Of a stretch of 7,430 nt of DNA, positions 6,897 through 7,430 are shown piece by piece. Where the stretch lies: positions 1 to 7,430 of the forward strand of contig SYAK01000496.1 of assembly GCA_005788935.1 (NCBI GenBank), read 5' to 3'. How positions within the stretch are numbered: the stretch's first letter is position 1; each line of letters starts with the position of its first letter. The position numbers and the translations under genes are program-made. This DNA comes from Pseudomonadota bacterium (GTDB taxonomy: Bacteria; Myxococcota; UBA9042; PHBI01). The notes under the pieces were generated by a model that saw nothing but the letters and a program-made list of their open reading frames with translations, searched no databases and was not told where the DNA came from.

Positions 6897-7430
6897 TCAG
6901 CTTGGTGGAACGGCCCCGAAGCGCGCCACGAGCGTGTCGAACAGCCCGTCCGCCCGGGCGGTCAGCGCGGCCAGATCTCCGTCGTTCTCGAGGAGCCACG
7001 TGGCCGCTTCCCGCCGACGCGCGTCATCCGTCTGCGCTGCGATGCGTCGCCGCGCCTCGTCTTCCGCGAGGCCGCTGCGCTCCATCAGGCGCGCGAGCTG
7101 CGCCTCGGGCGGACAGACAACCACCGCGAGCCCCGTGAGCCCGGCCTCCGTCTGGTTCTCGAGGATGAGGGCGGCCTCGTAGATGACCCACGGCCAACCA
7201 GCCCGCTGCGCGTCCGCGAGCAGGCGACCGGTTCGCGCGAGGATGGCGGGATGGGTGAGCGCCTCGAGCTGCCTGCGCAGGGAGGGCTCCGCGAAGACAC
7301 GGCGGCCAAGGGCGCCACGGTCGAGCGTGCCATCCGCTGACAGAATGTCAGAGCCAAAGGCCTTGACGACCGCCGCGAGCGCGGGCTCGCCCGGGGCGAC
7401 GACCTCGCGGGCGAGGACGTCCGCATCGAT
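6897..7430 (-). CDS. coaE: Dephospho-CoA kinase, partial (N-terminus beyond window edge)
   Basis: The minus-strand frame is open from the window edge at 7430 to the TGA at 6897-6899, giving the last 177 residues of a protein whose family is usually about 200 long. The enzyme phosphorylates the ribose 3'-hydroxyl of dephospho-CoA with ATP, the last step of coenzyme A synthesis in the cytoplasm. Recognised features, by position in the visible part: DADVLAREVV at the start (the family's DAD motif), PGEPAL, FGSDILSADGTLDRGALAGRRVF, LTHPAI, WVIYEAALILENQ, where many relatives have a PLLFE-type motif, VVVCPPEAQLARLMERSG, EDEARRRIAAQ and a C-terminal D-GDLAAL segment. Roughly 25-30 residues including the ATP-binding P-loop must lie outside the window. 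A short reading from GTG 7124 would miss most of the protein and is not the real start. The gene converges on the surface-protein gene. Confidence 0.93.
   Translation of the reverse strand: MDADVLAREVVAPGEPALAAVVKAFGSDILSADGTLDRGALGRRVFAEPSLRRQLEALTHPAILARTGRLLADAQRAGWPWVIYEAALILENQTEAGLTGLAVVVCPPEAQLARLMERSGLAEDEARRRIAAQTDDARRREAATWLLENDGDLAALTARADGLFDTLVARFGAVPPS
7337..7351. repeat. Perfect CTGACA-GAA-TGTCAG palindrome inside coaE
   Basis: CTGACA (7337-7342) and TGTCAG (7346-7351) flank GAA, the same 6-3-6 geometry as the intergenic copies and sharing CTGAC/GTCAG, but with A/T rather than G/C or G/T as the innermost pair. It lies within codons for the ILSADG part of the FGSDILSADG stretch. 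It may be an isolated site of the same kind or chance. Confidence 0.4.

Larger units (their letters stand above)
6448..6900. repeat. Array of CTGACG-N3-YGTCAG palindromes filling the convergent intergenic region
   Basis: The space between the two convergent genes carries repeated short palindromes. Copies with 6-bp arms around a 3-bp centre are at 6473-6487 (centre TCT), 6502-6516 (CCC, arms changed to GGAC/GTCC on both sides), 6532-6546 (TAA), 6563-6577 on the minus strand (TCC), 6592-6606 (TTC), 6627-6641 (AAC), 6817-6831 (TTT) and 6852-6866 (TGC). A compact form CTGACTGTCAG is at 6448-6458. Extra half-sites occur at 6694-6699 and 6895-6900. No gene is supported between 6452 and 6896; the middle part, about 6700-6815, has few copies and only ordinary GC-rich sequence. 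The role could be protein binding, hairpin-mediated termination or a REP-like repeat family. Confidence 0.8.

Noticed and set aside
6540..7340. 266-residue plus-strand open frame across the repeat array and coaE
   Set aside because: Half of it is antisense to the clear coaE coding sequence and the rest translates the palindrome array; no motif or ribosome binding site.

Overview
The window is very GC-rich (clearly well above 60% by eye) and its genes are packed tightly, with long spurious open frames on the opposite strand, as expected at such composition. Taxonomic clues point to a Myxococcota or other deltaproteobacterial-type genome. They are a secreted protein with DUF11-type domains, Asp-rich calcium-binding repeats and a MYXO-CTERM-like C-terminal sorting tail, plus a two-subunit glycine decarboxylase. 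The placement is an inference from family knowledge, not from a database match.

Layout: positions 1-98 hold a perfect GC hairpin and the leader of gcvPB. gcvPB (99-1607, +) encodes the PLP-binding subunit 2 of glycine dehydrogenase. It overlaps by 8 bp a two-transmembrane HAMP sensor histidine kinase (1600-3318, +), so the two are probably translated from one transcript. A gap of about 135 bp with a 10-bp tandem repeat precedes a large secreted, probably surface-anchored protein (3455-6451, +). Its parts are a signal peptide, an N-terminal beta-type domain, two DUF11-like domains, cysteine-containing Asp-rich repeats and a C-terminal GGGC/transmembrane/Arg tail. Entering from the right edge on the minus strand is coaE, dephospho-CoA kinase (6897-7430, 5' end outside the window), which converges on the surface-protein gene.

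The most unusual part is the convergent intergenic region, about 445 bp (6452-6896). It is filled from stop codon to stop codon with copies of a short palindrome, consensus CTGACG-N3-YGTCAG, whose central triplet differs in every copy. Added half-sites lie one helical turn away, parts of the array repeat every 29-30 bp, and one 38-bp inverted repeat can fold as an almost loop-free RNA hairpin. A further perfect copy of the palindrome lies inside coaE. This could be a multi-site protein-binding array, a REP-like hairpin family, or a bidirectional termination region; the sequence alone does not decide.

The genes do not form one obvious pathway: glycine cleavage, signal transduction, a surface protein and coenzyme A synthesis. 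The kinase has no response regulator in view, so its target is unknown. No RNA genes, insertion sequences or CRISPR arrays were seen.
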